Assembly (NCBI GenBank): GCA_002692965.1
Contig: NZNC01000017.1
Span: forward strand, 62,001-126,000
Direction: 5' to 3'
Source of the DNA: Haliea sp.
Lineage (GTDB): Bacteria; Pseudomonadota; Gammaproteobacteria; Pseudomonadales; Halieaceae
DNA length: 64,000 bases
Shown here: positions 40,717 through 49,523 of the stretch, piece after piece
Numbering within the stretch: position 1 is the first letter of the stretch
Layout of the letters: every line of letters starts with the position of its first letter
Notes under the pieces: model-generated
Databases searched by the model: none
The model's input: only the letters and a program-made list of their open reading frames with translations
Told to the model about the DNA's origin: nothing
Program-made: the position numbers and the translations under genes

Positions 40717-40971
40717 ATGTCGAAAGACAAAGATCCACACAAAGTCTCCGCCCAAGATCGCCGCCTGATTCGTCTGCGCGAAGTGCAGAAGTTGACGGGG
40801 CTGTCACGCTCTTACGTCTACGAATTGGTGAAACGCCGCCTGCTGCCACAACCCGTGGCACTGGTGCCAGGTGGAACCTCTCGGGCATGGGTCGAATCCG
40901 AAATCCTGGATTTTATCGACCAGCGTATTGCCGAGCGTGATCTGGAGGTGTCCCATGTCGAAGCCGCGTGA
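40717..40971 (+). CDS. AlpA-family regulator / excisionase-like protein
   Basis: An 84-residue MerR-like HTH protein with IRLREVQKLTGLSRSYVYEL and the wing RLLPQPVALVPGGTSRAWVE, a standard AlpA pattern. In P4-like elements AlpA proteins activate integrase or excision genes. The GAGGAAC ribosome site is upstream; the 162-base gap after the integrase contains AT-rich promoter-like DNA. Its end overlaps the next gene by 17 bases. Confidence 0.9.
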   Translation: MSKDKDPHKVSAQDRRLIRLREVQKLTGLSRSYVYELVKRRLLPQPVALVPGGTSRAWVESEILDFIDQRIAERDLEVSHVEAA

Positions 40972-41281
40972 ATCGGTGCCCCTGCCAAACCCGAAGCCCG
41001 ATGTGGATCTCGCGCCTGAACCAGCCCGAGTATTGCGAGCCCTCATCAATGCAGGAGCCCAGGGTGTTACCACCCTGGAGCTCCTTGAGCTGGGCTGCGT
41101 CACACCCAAGAACACAATTTACCAGCTCCGAAGGCTCGGGGCTGTGATTGATACCCAGTACTGCCAGGCAACTGGACGGAAGGGCACGACACACTCCGGA
41201 ATCGCCCGGTATGTGTTCCGGTACTGGAACCCTGAATGCGACAACACGAACTTGAACTACGACCTAAAGGAGACCGCGTAG
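40955..41281 (+). CDS. Small helix-turn-helix protein of the island
   Basis: A 108-residue protein. The ATG at 40955 follows CTGGAGGTG and overlaps the alpA end. The core, ARVLRALINAGAQGVTTLEL and KNTIYQLRRLGAVIDTQ, reads as a winged helix; a basic Gly/Thr-rich turn (TGRKGTTHSG) may be the wing. It ends where the DUF3631 gene begins (TAGTG overlap). Probably a DNA-binding regulator or replication accessory protein; no named family assigned. Confidence 0.75.
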   Translation: MSKPRESVPLPNPKPDVDLAPEPARVLRALINAGAQGVTTLELLELGCVTPKNTIYQLRRLGAVIDTQYCQATGRKGTTHSGIARYVFRYWNPECDNTNLNYDLKETA

Positions 41282-42492
41282 TGAATCAAGCCAACTTGAA
41301 AGAAATGCCCTCCAACATGGAGGTATTTAAGGAAGGAAAAGCCCTGGACGCCGGCAAGCTGACCCAGGACTTTCCTCAGACTTGCCCTGCAAATGATAGC
41401 AAAGATCCTGAAGGGGCCACAGGAAAATCGCCAGACTCAACAGGTCTGGTATTCTCCTCCGGGCCTCCGGAACCGGCGACCCAGATGGTGGAGCTGATCA
41501 AGCGGCACTGCGTGATCACCGACCTGGAGATTGACGCCATGGTCTTGTGGGTCCTCGCTAGCTACGCCATGAACGATTTCCGGGTCTTCCCAAAACTGGC
41601 CTTGATCAGCCCGGAGAAGCGTTGTGGAAAGACCACCACCATGGAAGTGGTGGAGTCAATGGCGAAGGACGGTCTCATTGTGTCGAACATGTCGGCAGCC
41701 ACCATCTACCGGCTTGCAGAGCAGAAGCAGTACACCCTGCTCATCGACGAGGCCGACACCTTCCTCAAAAACAGTGATGCAGAGATCAATGGCTTGATCA
41801 ATTCCAGCCATACGAGGTCTGCCGCCAAGGTGATTCGCTGCGTGGGGGAGAACTATGAGCCCAAGGTGTTCAGCACCTGGATGCCCATGGTGTTGGCCTC
41901 CATCGGTGTGTTGGCCGACACGTTGATGGACCGCAGTATCACTATCAACCTGCTCCGGAAGAAGTCCCACGAATATACAGAGCCGTTGCCTGCCGACCTG
42001 ATGGGCCTTACTGAGCCACTGCGTGAACGCATCTCTGCCTGGGTAGAGGCTCAACGCACCAACATCAGGTGTCTGCCTGTTGAAGTGCCGGACGTGGGTA
42101 ATGACCGTGCCGGGGACAACTGGCTGCCATTGTTCACTGTCTCCGCCCTGTTGGGAGGAGAATGGCCCAGCCGCTGTGCGAAGGCGTTCCGGGAGCTCAC
42201 GGTCGTGGAGGAGCCCGAGCTCCAAACAATGCTCCTGCGGGATATCCGGCAGTACTTCCTGGCCTCGGGTAGCTCCCGTGTCACGTCAAAGGATCTCTGT
42301 GAGGCCCTGAACAGCGACGAGGAAGGGCCCTGGAAGACCTGCAGCAATGGCAAGCCCATTACGCCAAACCTCGTAGGCAAGCTCCTACGGCCCTACGGGG
42401 TCAAGCCCAAAACCATGCGGGTGGGTAACAGCACCCTTCGGGGGTATGAGCAAGCGCAGCTGGAGGATGCGTTCGAGCGTTACCTGAGCTGA
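41281..42492 (+). CDS. DUF3631-type P-loop ATPase
   Basis: A 403-residue ATPase. The GTG at 41281 has GGAG upstream and overlaps the previous stop. Walker A is in SPEKRCGKTTTMEVVE and Walker B in YTLLIDEADTFLKN, followed by an AAA-like sensor region and a C-terminal winged-helix-like part (LLRPYGVKPKTMRVG). DUF3631 proteins are found in phage-like and integrative elements, often fused to or near primases, so a role in replicating the excised island is inferred. A full primase domain is not present here. Confidence 0.85.
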   Translation: MNQANLKEMPSNMEVFKEGKALDAGKLTQDFPQTCPANDSKDPEGATGKSPDSTGLVFSSGPPEPATQMVELIKRHCVITDLEIDAMVLWVLASYAMNDFRVFPKLALISPEKRCGKTTTMEVVESMAKDGLIVSNMSAATIYRLAEQKQYTLLIDEADTFLKNSDAEINGLINSSHTRSAAKVIRCVGENYEPKVFSTWMPMVLASIGVLADTLMDRSITINLLRKKSHEYTEPLPADLMGLTEPLRERISAWVEAQRTNIRCLPVEVPDVGNDRAGDNWLPLFTVSALLGGEWPSRCAKAFRELTVVEEPELQTMLLRDIRQYFLASGSSRVTSKDLCEALNSDEEGPWKTCSNGKPITPNLVGKLLRPYGVKPKTMRVGNSTLRGYEQAQLEDAFERYLS

Positions 42493-43311
42493 TCAAGCGC
42501 GTATCACCGCTCTATTCTGCTGTTCAGGGCCTCATGGCCCCGGCGGCAGATTCTTGCCTACCCCTACCCGGTGGAAACAACCGCAACACCGCAACAATCC
42601 AGGAGCCATGCGGGTTTCCGGGATCATCGATCCGCAACATTTCTGAAACGCGCCTTGCTCAGTTGCAGGCATGTTTCATTTTGTGTGGCAGCATTGTTGC
42701 GCTCTCAAAGACCATAACTTATTGATATTAAAGCAATGTTTCGCTGTTTCGGGTGATTCCTCAGATTGAGCACCCCGCCGGAGGCGCGGGGCGCAGCCCG
42801 AAGCGCCGATCGGAGGCGACGGCGGGGTGCTGTATAAATTTTAACCACAGCCGACCTATTACCTTCCTGCCAGCAAGAACCGATATAGAGCCGATGTTCT
42901 CCCTGCAGGCAACATGACGTGGTGGGTCGCCCAGCCGGACGTGATCAAAAATCATCCAACTTATTGAGACCGGTTTCTCTGCTCCTCGAAGAGCTTCCTC
43001 CGACTTCTATACCGAGGTTCTCCCGCTGTTCTAAACCAGCAACATCAGTCCTCAGCGACGATACACACCCGCGGGTCTAAATGCCCCAGGGAAGGCCATT
43101 AGGCAAAATTGCTCAGCTGCCTACGGCGGCAGTACTTAGGGTTTCGACGCCTAATTCCAAGGTACCCCCCCCCGGGGGGTAGGCCAGCCCGCATTTCAGC
43201 TAACCCCACCCCCAGTGCCACCACGTCGGCGTCGGTACAGCGGCACGCCAGCATTCCGCTCACGCGGTTGATGTGGCGAAAGCCATACAACTCAACCACG
43301 GAGACCTACCC
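42493..43311. other. 819-base region with no supported gene; contains a long hairpin and a C9-G6 tract
   Basis: No open frame here has a good start site or plausible composition. It holds a 63-base palindrome at 42769-42831 and a run of nine C followed by six G at 43165-43179. Candidate roles are a replication or transfer origin or a small RNA; none can be decided from the sequence alone. Confidence 0.6.
42769..42831. repeat. Strong palindrome with nested stem, possible terminator, origin or structured RNA
   Basis: AGCACCCCGCCG (42769-42780) pairs perfectly with CGGCGGGGTGCT (42820-42831). Inside, GGCGC and GCGCC form a second stem. The sequence immediately 3' is TGTATAAATTTTAA, AT-rich but without a clean T-run. 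Confidence 0.7.
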
Positions 43312-43515
43312 ATGTTCAAAGCCATCGGAAACTTCTTCACTGCCCTGGCCACCCTCTTCACTGCCATGAACCGTGGCGCCTCAGCACTCGACCACTGTGC
43401 CAAGTGGGTCGAGCGTGAAGCTGCGGACTTTGAGGAGCGCACCCAGCTGGAGCGTTCTGCTCGCCTGGAGCAGCTCCAGGTGGAACTCAAGGCTCTGCCT
43501 CGGCTTCAGGCCTGA
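43312..43515 (+). CDS. Small helical protein of unknown function
   Basis: A 67-residue protein starting MFKAIGNFFTALATLFTAMN at the ATG at 43312, with GGAG ten bases upstream. The N-terminus is an amphipathic or hydrophobic helix; the rest is a charged helix (EREAADFEERTQLERSARLE) that could form a coiled coil. I do not recognise a family. It lies between the non-coding region and the radC-like gene. Confidence 0.6.
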   Translation: MFKAIGNFFTALATLFTAMNRGASALDHCAKWVEREAADFEERTQLERSARLEQLQVELKALPRLQA

Positions 43516-43722
43516 AACTCAACCTGCCTTCGGGCAGGTCATTTTCTGTACACACCACACAGTTACACAGGGAGATAGCCTCCTGCCCTCTCAGCTTCAT
43601 GGTTTCAACGAAGGTGGCTCCCAGCGTGCGTGGTCCGCTTCGCGGTCGATATGGATGCAATACCAGGCCCAAGGTCTGGTTGCTCCGATCACCTTCCGCA
43701 CGTTGAAAACAGGAGCGACACC

Positions 43723-44220
43723 ATGCAACAGAGACAAACCAATGAACTGAACTTTCCCATGACCTACCCCAACGACTTCGAGGAGAGGGAACTGGCCACC
43801 ATCCAGGAGGCTCTGGTGATCCTCGAAACCAGAATCAAGAAGGGTGACGCCTTCACCAACCCCGCCGACGTCAAGAACTACTGCCGGCTGCAGCTGGCCA
43901 ACGAGCTGGACGAGTACTTCAGCTGCATGTTCCTGGACAGCGGCCACCGCCTGCTCCAGTACGAGCGGCTGTTCCGGGGTACCGTAGATGGCGCTGCCGT
44001 CTACCCTCGCGTCGTTGTCCGCAGAGCCCTGGAGCTCAACGCAGCGGCCGTCATCTTCACCCACAACCACCCGTCAGGACGCACAGAGCCCAGTCATGCT
44101 GACATCAACATCACCACCCGCCTGAAGGATGCGCTGACCCTGGTGGATGTACGGGTCCTGGACCACATCATCGTCAGCACCGAGGACACCTACTCCATGG
44201 CTGAGCATCGTCGCCTATGA
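43723..44220 (+). CDS. RadC-like JAB-domain protein
   Basis: A 165-residue protein. The ATG at 43723 has AGGAG six bases upstream; the longer frame from 43630 lacks a site. The JAMM-type metal-binding motif is intact: FTHNHPSGRTEPSHADI. It lacks the N-terminal HhH region of chromosomal RadC and matches the short RadC-like proteins common on integrative elements and plasmids, whose function is unresolved (an anti-restriction or recombination role has been suggested). Confidence 0.9.
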   Translation: MQQRQTNELNFPMTYPNDFEERELATIQEALVILETRIKKGDAFTNPADVKNYCRLQLANELDEYFSCMFLDSGHRLLQYERLFRGTVDGAAVYPRVVVRRALELNAAAVIFTHNHPSGRTEPSHADINITTRLKDALTLVDVRVLDHIIVSTEDTYSMAEHRRL

Positions 44221-44229
44221 TCTGAGGCT

Positions 44230-44259
44230 GCACCGGCAACGGTGCGGTCCTCTTTTTTT
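44230..44259 (+). terminator. Intrinsic terminator after the radC-like gene
   Basis: GCACCG, loop GCAA, CGGTGC (44230-44245) is followed by a short spacer and TTTTTTT at 44253-44259, 10 bases after the stop codon. Confidence 0.85.
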
Positions 44260-44587
44260 CACTGGCTTGGAAGCCAGCCCCAGGAATGAGGATGTCACCC
44301 GACTGAACATAAGACTAGGGATTATGCGCAGTGACTACGTCACTGTCCGCTGCCGCCGCATAATTGGTCTTATGTGTAACTCGGGGTCCACTGCTTATGT
44401 CGGCGCCACCGCCTCCGTACCCCGGCGCCGTGTCCGGCCTCGTCACTCGTCCTCGCGCCTCGCTGCACCTCGCTTCGGCCAGGGCCTCCGCGCTCGGTGC
44501 AGGCTCGGCGTCTCGTCCTCACTCCTCACCCGTCCAGACTTGGGGCACTGCGCGGCGTCACCGACAACAGAGCCAAGGTCAGAGAAT
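44260..44587. other. 328-base stretch with no supported gene
   Basis: Lies between two convergent transcription units. The first 120 bases are AT-richer and the rest is GC-rich pyrimidine-biased DNA. No hairpin, repeat or start site stands out. Confidence 0.5.
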
Positions 44588-44815
44588 TCAGTAAGCAATA
44601 CCTTTACGACCGCCCTGACATTCAGGGCATTTTCGTTGAAAGATGTCGGTCCCATTTGCACCATAGATGTGGCCGCAACCAGGCGCCAGGCATTCGAGCT
44701 TGTAGGCAAGCTGTAGGTGGTCTGTTCCTGCAATACCACGCGTCCCGTGGTTCTTCTGTTGATGCCGGTTAACATAACCGATTTGTGTGGTTTCTGTAGT
44801 GCCGCTCTTCCACAT
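44588..44815 (-). CDS. Small zinc-ribbon protein encoded after hsdR
   Basis: A 75-residue protein at the ATG at 44815, preceded by GGAGG at a good distance. The C-terminal half has a zinc-ribbon pattern: LECLAPGCGHIYGANG followed by RKCPECQGGRKG, that is CxxxxC and CxxC ligands. The N-terminal half (QIGYVNRHQQKNHG, GTDHLQL) looks like a conserved module of small proteins I associate with mobile elements and restriction loci. It starts 27 bases after hsdR ends and is likely its co-transcribed last gene. Function unknown. Confidence 0.8.
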   Translation of the reverse strand: MWKSGTTETTQIGYVNRHQQKNHGTRGIAGTDHLQLAYKLECLAPGCGHIYGANGTDIFQRKCPECQGGRKGIAY

Positions 44816-44842
44816 ACAGAGCCTCCAGATATCCGCAAATAC

Positions 44843-47800
44843 CTAACGTTGGCTTCCCGCAAAAGCATTCCCGCCTGAGAGGCTACGCCCCACCAGCAAC
44901 TCCAAAATCAACAACGCAAACCTACGGTTGGTCTCCTCGCTGTCCAGCACCGGCACCGACAGCTTTTCGTTGTCCCCAATAGCATCCAGCACAGCGTCAG
45001 TCACGGCCTTCGGGAACAGACCGTGCATCACCTTCTCGGTTGAATGCCCACGGATCTGGGCCATGACTTCGTCATCACGTTCGATCCGGTCAGCAATGCC
45101 GTTGGCGAAGTGGAGCTTGTCCTGATCATCCACCTCGGCACCGAACAGGTCGTTCAGGCGCTCGATGATCTCCGACAGTCTGGCCTTTTCCGGATCATGG
45201 GGCTTGCCAGTACCTACGTCCTGTATGGACTTGAGGGTATGCTCACCTTCTTCCTCGGCCAGCCTCAGCTGCTGCTCAGCTCGCTTGGTGAGCCGGTAGT
45301 GGGTCAGTGATAGCTCGGAGACATCGACCTTCGCCTCGTCCAGGCGGTCCACCCGCAGCAAGGGGTGTAGGTGTCGGGCATAGACGCAGAGCTGCTCCAG
45401 CTCAGCATCGTCGTAGTGAACGATCTGGGAGAGGAACTCATAGGCCCTGACGAAGCTCTGCAGGTTCTTGCGGAACAGGTCCAGGGTGTCCCTGGCCTTG
45501 CCCGCTTCCTCCAGCTCTGTCTGGGCACGCTGCGAGCCCTCACGATCGCCGTTTCTTTCGGCGTTGGCTTGGGCCTGGGTCCAGGCCTGAATGTCTTCCA
45601 GAGCCGCGTGGTAGCGCACACGGAAGCGATCCACGGCTGGTTGGCAGTAGTAGCTCAGGCGGGAGGCCGGTACCTTGGGATCGAAAAAAGCCAAGGCAAA
45701 GGACGTCACTTCATCCGTGTGGTAAATGCCCTCGGCGTCCAGACTACGCTGCAGGTCATAGACAATCTGCGAGTCAGACACATCCTCCAGCTCGGCCTTG
45801 CCGTAGTAGGGAGCAAAAGCATCCAGAATGTCCTGGGGCTCGTTGTAGAAGTCCAGGATGAAAGTTTCCTTTTCTGGGAAGATCCGGTTCAGTCGGGATA
45901 GAGTCTGCACACAGTCCACCCCCTGGAGCTTCTTATCGACGTACATGGCGCAGAGCTTCGGCTGGTCAAAGCCAGTCTGGTACTTGTTGGCTGCGATCAT
46001 CACGTTGTAGTCGGTGGTGTCGAAGGCATCAGCCAGGTCCCGACCTCGCAAGCCAGGATTCAGCAGCCGACTGGTTTCGGACACTTCCTCCGGAATCACG
46101 TCATCTGCCGGCACCGTGCCGGAGAAAGCCACCAGAGGATGAACATTGTCGTACTCCATCTGTTCGATGTACTTCCGCATTGCCAGGGCATATCGCACAG
46201 CCTCCTGCCGGCTGCTGGTTACCACCATGGCCTTGGCTTGACCATCTAGCCGATGCCGCACATGTTCCCGGAAGTGTTCGACGATGATCTCCACCCGCTG
46301 GCTGATGTTGTAGGGGTGTAGGCGAACCCAATTCGCCAGGGTGGCCGAGGCCTTGCGGGACTCCACCTCGGTGTCATCCCCATGGGGATGGGAGAGCTTC
46401 CAGGCAGTGCTGTAGGTGACGTACCGCTTCAGCACATCCAGGATGAAGCCTTCCTCAATGGCTTGCCGCATGGAGTACAGGTGGAACGGTTCCGGCAGGT
46501 TGTCCTTGCTCGGTGGCTGCTCCGGATTAGGTGGCCGACCGAACAGCTCCAGAGTCTTGGCCTTTGGCGTCGCCGTAAAGGCGTAGTAGCTGATGGACTC
46601 CGTCGGCTTGCGAGCCTGTACGGCGGCATCCAGCAGTTCCTCAGCGCTGACCTCATCACTGTCTGGCTTGTCTGCCCCCAGAATAGCCTTCAGCTTCGTT
46701 GCTGAGGAGCCGGTCTGTGAAGAGTGGGCCTCATCGGCAATCACCGCATACCTACCACTGGCCAGTTCCGGGTACTTGTCCAGGGCATCGAACAAGGCAG
46801 GAAAGGTCTGGATCGTAACAATGATGATGCGAGTCTGGTTGGCCAGGGCCTCGGCCAGTTGTTCAGACTTGCTCTGGTTGCCGAGGTCCCGAGTGATGGG
46901 CCTTACTACACCCTGGGCATGTTCAAACTGGTAGATGGTGTCCTGCAGCTGGCTGTCCAGCACAGTGCGGTCAGTGACCACCACCACGGAGTTGAACAGC
47001 TTGTTGGCGCCGGTAGCGTCATACAGAGAAGCCAGCTGATGAGACAGCCAGGCGATGGAGTTCGACTTCCCCGAACCGGCAGAATGCTGGACCAGGTACC
47101 GTTGGCCGGCTCCTTCTTCACGAGTGGTTTCAATCAACCGGGTGACGGCCTGCCACTGGTGGTAGCGAGGGAAGATCAGGGTTTCCTTGGTGGTCTTGGT
47201 GCCGTCGAAGTGCTGGGTCACCTGACGGTCCAGGTGCAGGAAGCGCCCAAGAATGATCAGCCAGGCATCCTTCTCGAACACCTGCTTCCACAGGTAGGCT
47301 GTTGCGTAGGTGTTCTCGTCGGGTGCCGGTGGATTACCGGCACCGCCCTCCAGTGAGCCCTGATTGAAGGGCAGGAAGTAGGTCCCCTTGCCATCCAAGC
47401 GGGTGGTCATGGCCACCTCGGTCTGGCTCACCGCGAAGTGAACCAGGGCACCCCGCTTGAAGGTCAGCAGGGGCTCAGGCTTGCGGGTTACCGGATCCTT
47501 TGGTGGCCGGTCATACATGTACTGTCGTTTGGCATTCTCCACCGATTGCTTGAACTGGCTCTTCAGCTCCAACGTGGCCGTAGGGATGCCGTTGACGAAC
47601 AGCACCAGGTCCAGGCGCGGGTTGTACTCTCCGGGTCTGGCATGGGGCGAGTAGGAAACCTCAGACACCACCCTCAAGCGGTTGGCACCATAGCGGGCCT
47701 GGGCCTCGGGATTCATGCCATGGTCAGGCCGGAAGCTACACAGGTCGATCTTGACCCCGGGCACCTTGAAGCCATGTCGCAGCACTTCCAGGGTGCCGTG

Positions 47801-48034
47801 TTTATCCAGTTCCCGGGTGACTGCCTTCAACAGTGCCGCTGATGGATCCTGGGGGTTGTTCTTGCAGAACTTCTCCCAGCGGTTTGGATAGGCCTCCTGG
47901 ACGAAGCCAAGTAGATCCTCAGTGTAGAGGCTTGTGGCAGGGTCATAGCCAGAGGCAGGGCCGGTCAGCCAGCCGTTGGCCACCATCTGATCGATGATGT
48001 CCTGCTGGAATTGAGATTCCCGACTGTCTGCCAT
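44843..48034 (-). CDS. hsdR: Type I restriction enzyme, R subunit
   Basis: A 1063-residue motor-nuclease subunit. The nuclease motif is near residues 141-158 (LDLVLFVNGIPTATLELK), Walker A in QHSAGSGKSNSIAW, the DEAH box in YAVIADEAHSSQTGSS, and helicase domain 2 with NVMIAANKYQTGFDQPKL. It cleaves unmodified DNA after translocation together with HsdM and HsdS. It is separated from those genes by the GIY-YIG gene and an oppositely oriented YegP-like gene, so it needs its own promoter in 48035-48214. Confidence 0.96.
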   Translation of the reverse strand: MADSRESQFQQDIIDQMVANGWLTGPASGYDPATSLYTEDLLGFVQEAYPNRWEKFCKNNPQDPSAALLKAVTRELDKHGTLEVLRHGFKVPGVKIDLCSFRPDHGMNPEAQARYGANRLRVVSEVSYSPHARPGEYNPRLDLVLFVNGIPTATLELKSQFKQSVENAKRQYMYDRPPKDPVTRKPEPLLTFKRGALVHFAVSQTEVAMTTRLDGKGTYFLPFNQGSLEGGAGNPPAPDENTYATAYLWKQVFEKDAWLIILGRFLHLDRQVTQHFDGTKTTKETLIFPRYHQWQAVTRLIETTREEGAGQRYLVQHSAGSGKSNSIAWLSHQLASLYDATGANKLFNSVVVVTDRTVLDSQLQDTIYQFEHAQGVVRPITRDLGNQSKSEQLAEALANQTRIIIVTIQTFPALFDALDKYPELASGRYAVIADEAHSSQTGSSATKLKAILGADKPDSDEVSAEELLDAAVQARKPTESISYYAFTATPKAKTLELFGRPPNPEQPPSKDNLPEPFHLYSMRQAIEEGFILDVLKRYVTYSTAWKLSHPHGDDTEVESRKASATLANWVRLHPYNISQRVEIIVEHFREHVRHRLDGQAKAMVVTSSRQEAVRYALAMRKYIEQMEYDNVHPLVAFSGTVPADDVIPEEVSETSRLLNPGLRGRDLADAFDTTDYNVMIAANKYQTGFDQPKLCAMYVDKKLQGVDCVQTLSRLNRIFPEKETFILDFYNEPQDILDAFAPYYGKAELEDVSDSQIVYDLQRSLDAEGIYHTDEVTSFALAFFDPKVPASRLSYYCQPAVDRFRVRYHAALEDIQAWTQAQANAERNGDREGSQRAQTELEEAGKARDTLDLFRKNLQSFVRAYEFLSQIVHYDDAELEQLCVYARHLHPLLRVDRLDEAKVDVSELSLTHYRLTKRAEQQLRLAEEEGEHTLKSIQDVGTGKPHDPEKARLSEIIERLNDLFGAEVDDQDKLHFANGIADRIERDDEVMAQIRGHSTEKVMHGLFPKAVTDAVLDAIGDNEKLSVPVLDSEETNRRFALLILELLVGRSLSGGNAFAGSQR

Positions 48035-48214
48035 CCCTGGGCCCCACTGTATTGTTCTGGTTTCGCTGACGGGTAAAGGTATGGCATGGAGAGACCGGGT
48101 GCAAACACGAGAAACTCGAGTACTGGCAGCCTCTTGTCACACTCTATGCTTGCAATCGATGCTTCAGCGGGGTATCTACCTCACGGTGGTACAACAACAA
48201 AAAACAGGAGAACC

Positions 48215-48550
48215 ATGATGGCCGGCAAGTACGAACTCAAAACCAGCACTAGTGGCAAGTACATGTTCAACCTGAAGGCTGGTAACGGGCAGGTCATTCT
48301 CACCAGCCAACTCTACGAGTCCAAAGCAGCGGCAGAAAACGGCATTGAGTCGGTTCGCACGAACTCTCCAGATGACAACCGCTACGAACGCAAGGTTTCG
48401 AAGAGCAACGAGCCTTACTTCGTCCTGAAGGCTGCCAATGGCCAGATCATTGGAAACAGTGAGATGTACTCCGGCAATGCTGCCATGGAGAACGGCATTC
48501 AATCGGTCAAGACCAACGGCCCTACTGCACCATTAGAAGATAATACCTGA
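48215..48550 (+). CDS. YegP-like protein with two DUF1508 repeats
   Basis: A 111-residue protein with AGGAG upstream; ATG at 48215 or 48218. Two tandem repeats: KYELKTSTSGKYMFNLKAGN with a SKAAAENGIESVRTN tail, and RYERKVSKSNEPYFVLKAAN with a GNAAMENGIQSVKTN tail, the DUF1508/YegP pattern. The function of the family is unknown. Unusually, it sits inside the restriction locus on the opposite strand, between hsdR and the GIY-YIG gene. Confidence 0.9.
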   Translation: MMAGKYELKTSTSGKYMFNLKAGNGQVILTSQLYESKAAAENGIESVRTNSPDDNRYERKVSKSNEPYFVLKAANGQIIGNSEMYSGNAAMENGIQSVKTNGPTAPLEDNT

Positions 48551-48596
48551 GCAGATAGAGGCTTGGGGGTAGCTGGAGCAGCCCCTCAACCTCGTT

Positions 48597-49523
48597 CTAC
48601 TGCTCCTCCACAGAGCTTACCTGCTGGTCCTGCCATTCGCCGTAGGTCTGGCCAGTTCCCTCTACGCGCCACTGGGTGCGGCCGTTGGCTGCCCTACCGG
48701 AAACCACCGCTGCTGCGGCACTGGGGCTGCTGAATGATTGGTCAGCAGCAAACTTCAGAGTGCCGTCCTCGTTCGGCAACAGAGTGCCGTCCTCCTGCAG
48801 TTGCTCGTGCAGCCCCTTGTAGCCGCTATGGCTGTTGTTCGACCAGATCGGCCTGGCAATGCTGCCAGCTAGTACGTAGAACTCCCCGTCGACCTCCTGT
48901 GCTGTCGCCCTGATTTTGTGCTTGGGAATCTCTAAGGCAAAGGTCGGTGACTCCAGCGTAGAGCTGACATCGCCGCTAACCGAAGTTCTCACTGGTTTGC
49001 TGGTCTCACGCAAGAAGTCGAAGCCAAGGACCGGAAGTACTGTGCGGATCTGCTCAGCAAAGAACGCCATGTCGGCAAGGTCGGCTTCTGGCAAATTCCC
49101 GTAGTCATGTGCCGTGCTGTTGACCAGCTGGCAACGTCCCACCTGCTTGGCCTTGGCGATCAGCCAGCTCTCCAGGTACTTCACATGGGCCTTGGTGAGG
49201 TTCTGGTCCTTACTGGTAACCAGGCAGACCTTTTCCCAGAAATCCTTGCCACCCTGTTCCTCTGGCTTGTTGTGCTGTTTCAAGCGTTTGCCAACGTCAT
49301 CAGATTCCCCGATGTAAACCAGGGAACGAAAGCTGTTTTCGGGATCCGGCCCCACCAGGAAGTAGATGCCGGTGCGGCCAACCTCAGGGCGCTGTACCAG
49401 CTCACTCAGCTTGGTTCTTGGGCCAGTAAGCACATGGCCGGTCCAGTTCATTATCTCGGCAGTGAGGAGGCCGTTGGGTGTCCCATCGACCAGGAACAGA
49501 CGGATGCTACGGCCCTGGCTCAT
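48597..49523 (-). CDS. GIY-YIG nuclease-domain protein with DUF4357-like C-terminus
   Basis: A 308-residue protein. The GIY-YIG core is in RTGIYFLVGPD and LVYIGESDDVGKRLKQH, with a downstream Glu in LESWLIAKAKQ. The C-terminal part (about 220-308; ADQSFSSPSAAAAVVSGRAA and NGRTQWRV) matches the DUF4357 type often attached to such proteins in type I restriction loci. The start overlaps the hsdS stop. It may be an accessory nuclease that broadens or restrains restriction; this is inferred from location. Confidence 0.88.
   Translation of the reverse strand: MSQGRSIRLFLVDGTPNGLLTAEIMNWTGHVLTGPRTKLSELVQRPEVGRTGIYFLVGPDPENSFRSLVYIGESDDVGKRLKQHNKPEEQGGKDFWEKVCLVTSKDQNLTKAHVKYLESWLIAKAKQVGRCQLVNSTAHDYGNLPEADLADMAFFAEQIRTVLPVLGFDFLRETSKPVRTSVSGDVSSTLESPTFALEIPKHKIRATAQEVDGEFYVLAGSIARPIWSNNSHSGYKGLHEQLQEDGTLLPNEDGTLKFAADQSFSSPSAAAAVVSGRAANGRTQWRVEGTGQTYGEWQDQQVSSVEEQ

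Noticed and set aside
42534-42725. 63-codon frame in the non-coding part of the ssrA island
   Set aside because: No ribosome site and no plausible protein features.
44147-44716. Forward open frame of 189 codons after the radC-like gene
   Set aside because: Begins inside radC in another frame, crosses a clear terminator and has Arg/Ser/Pro-rich shadow composition.
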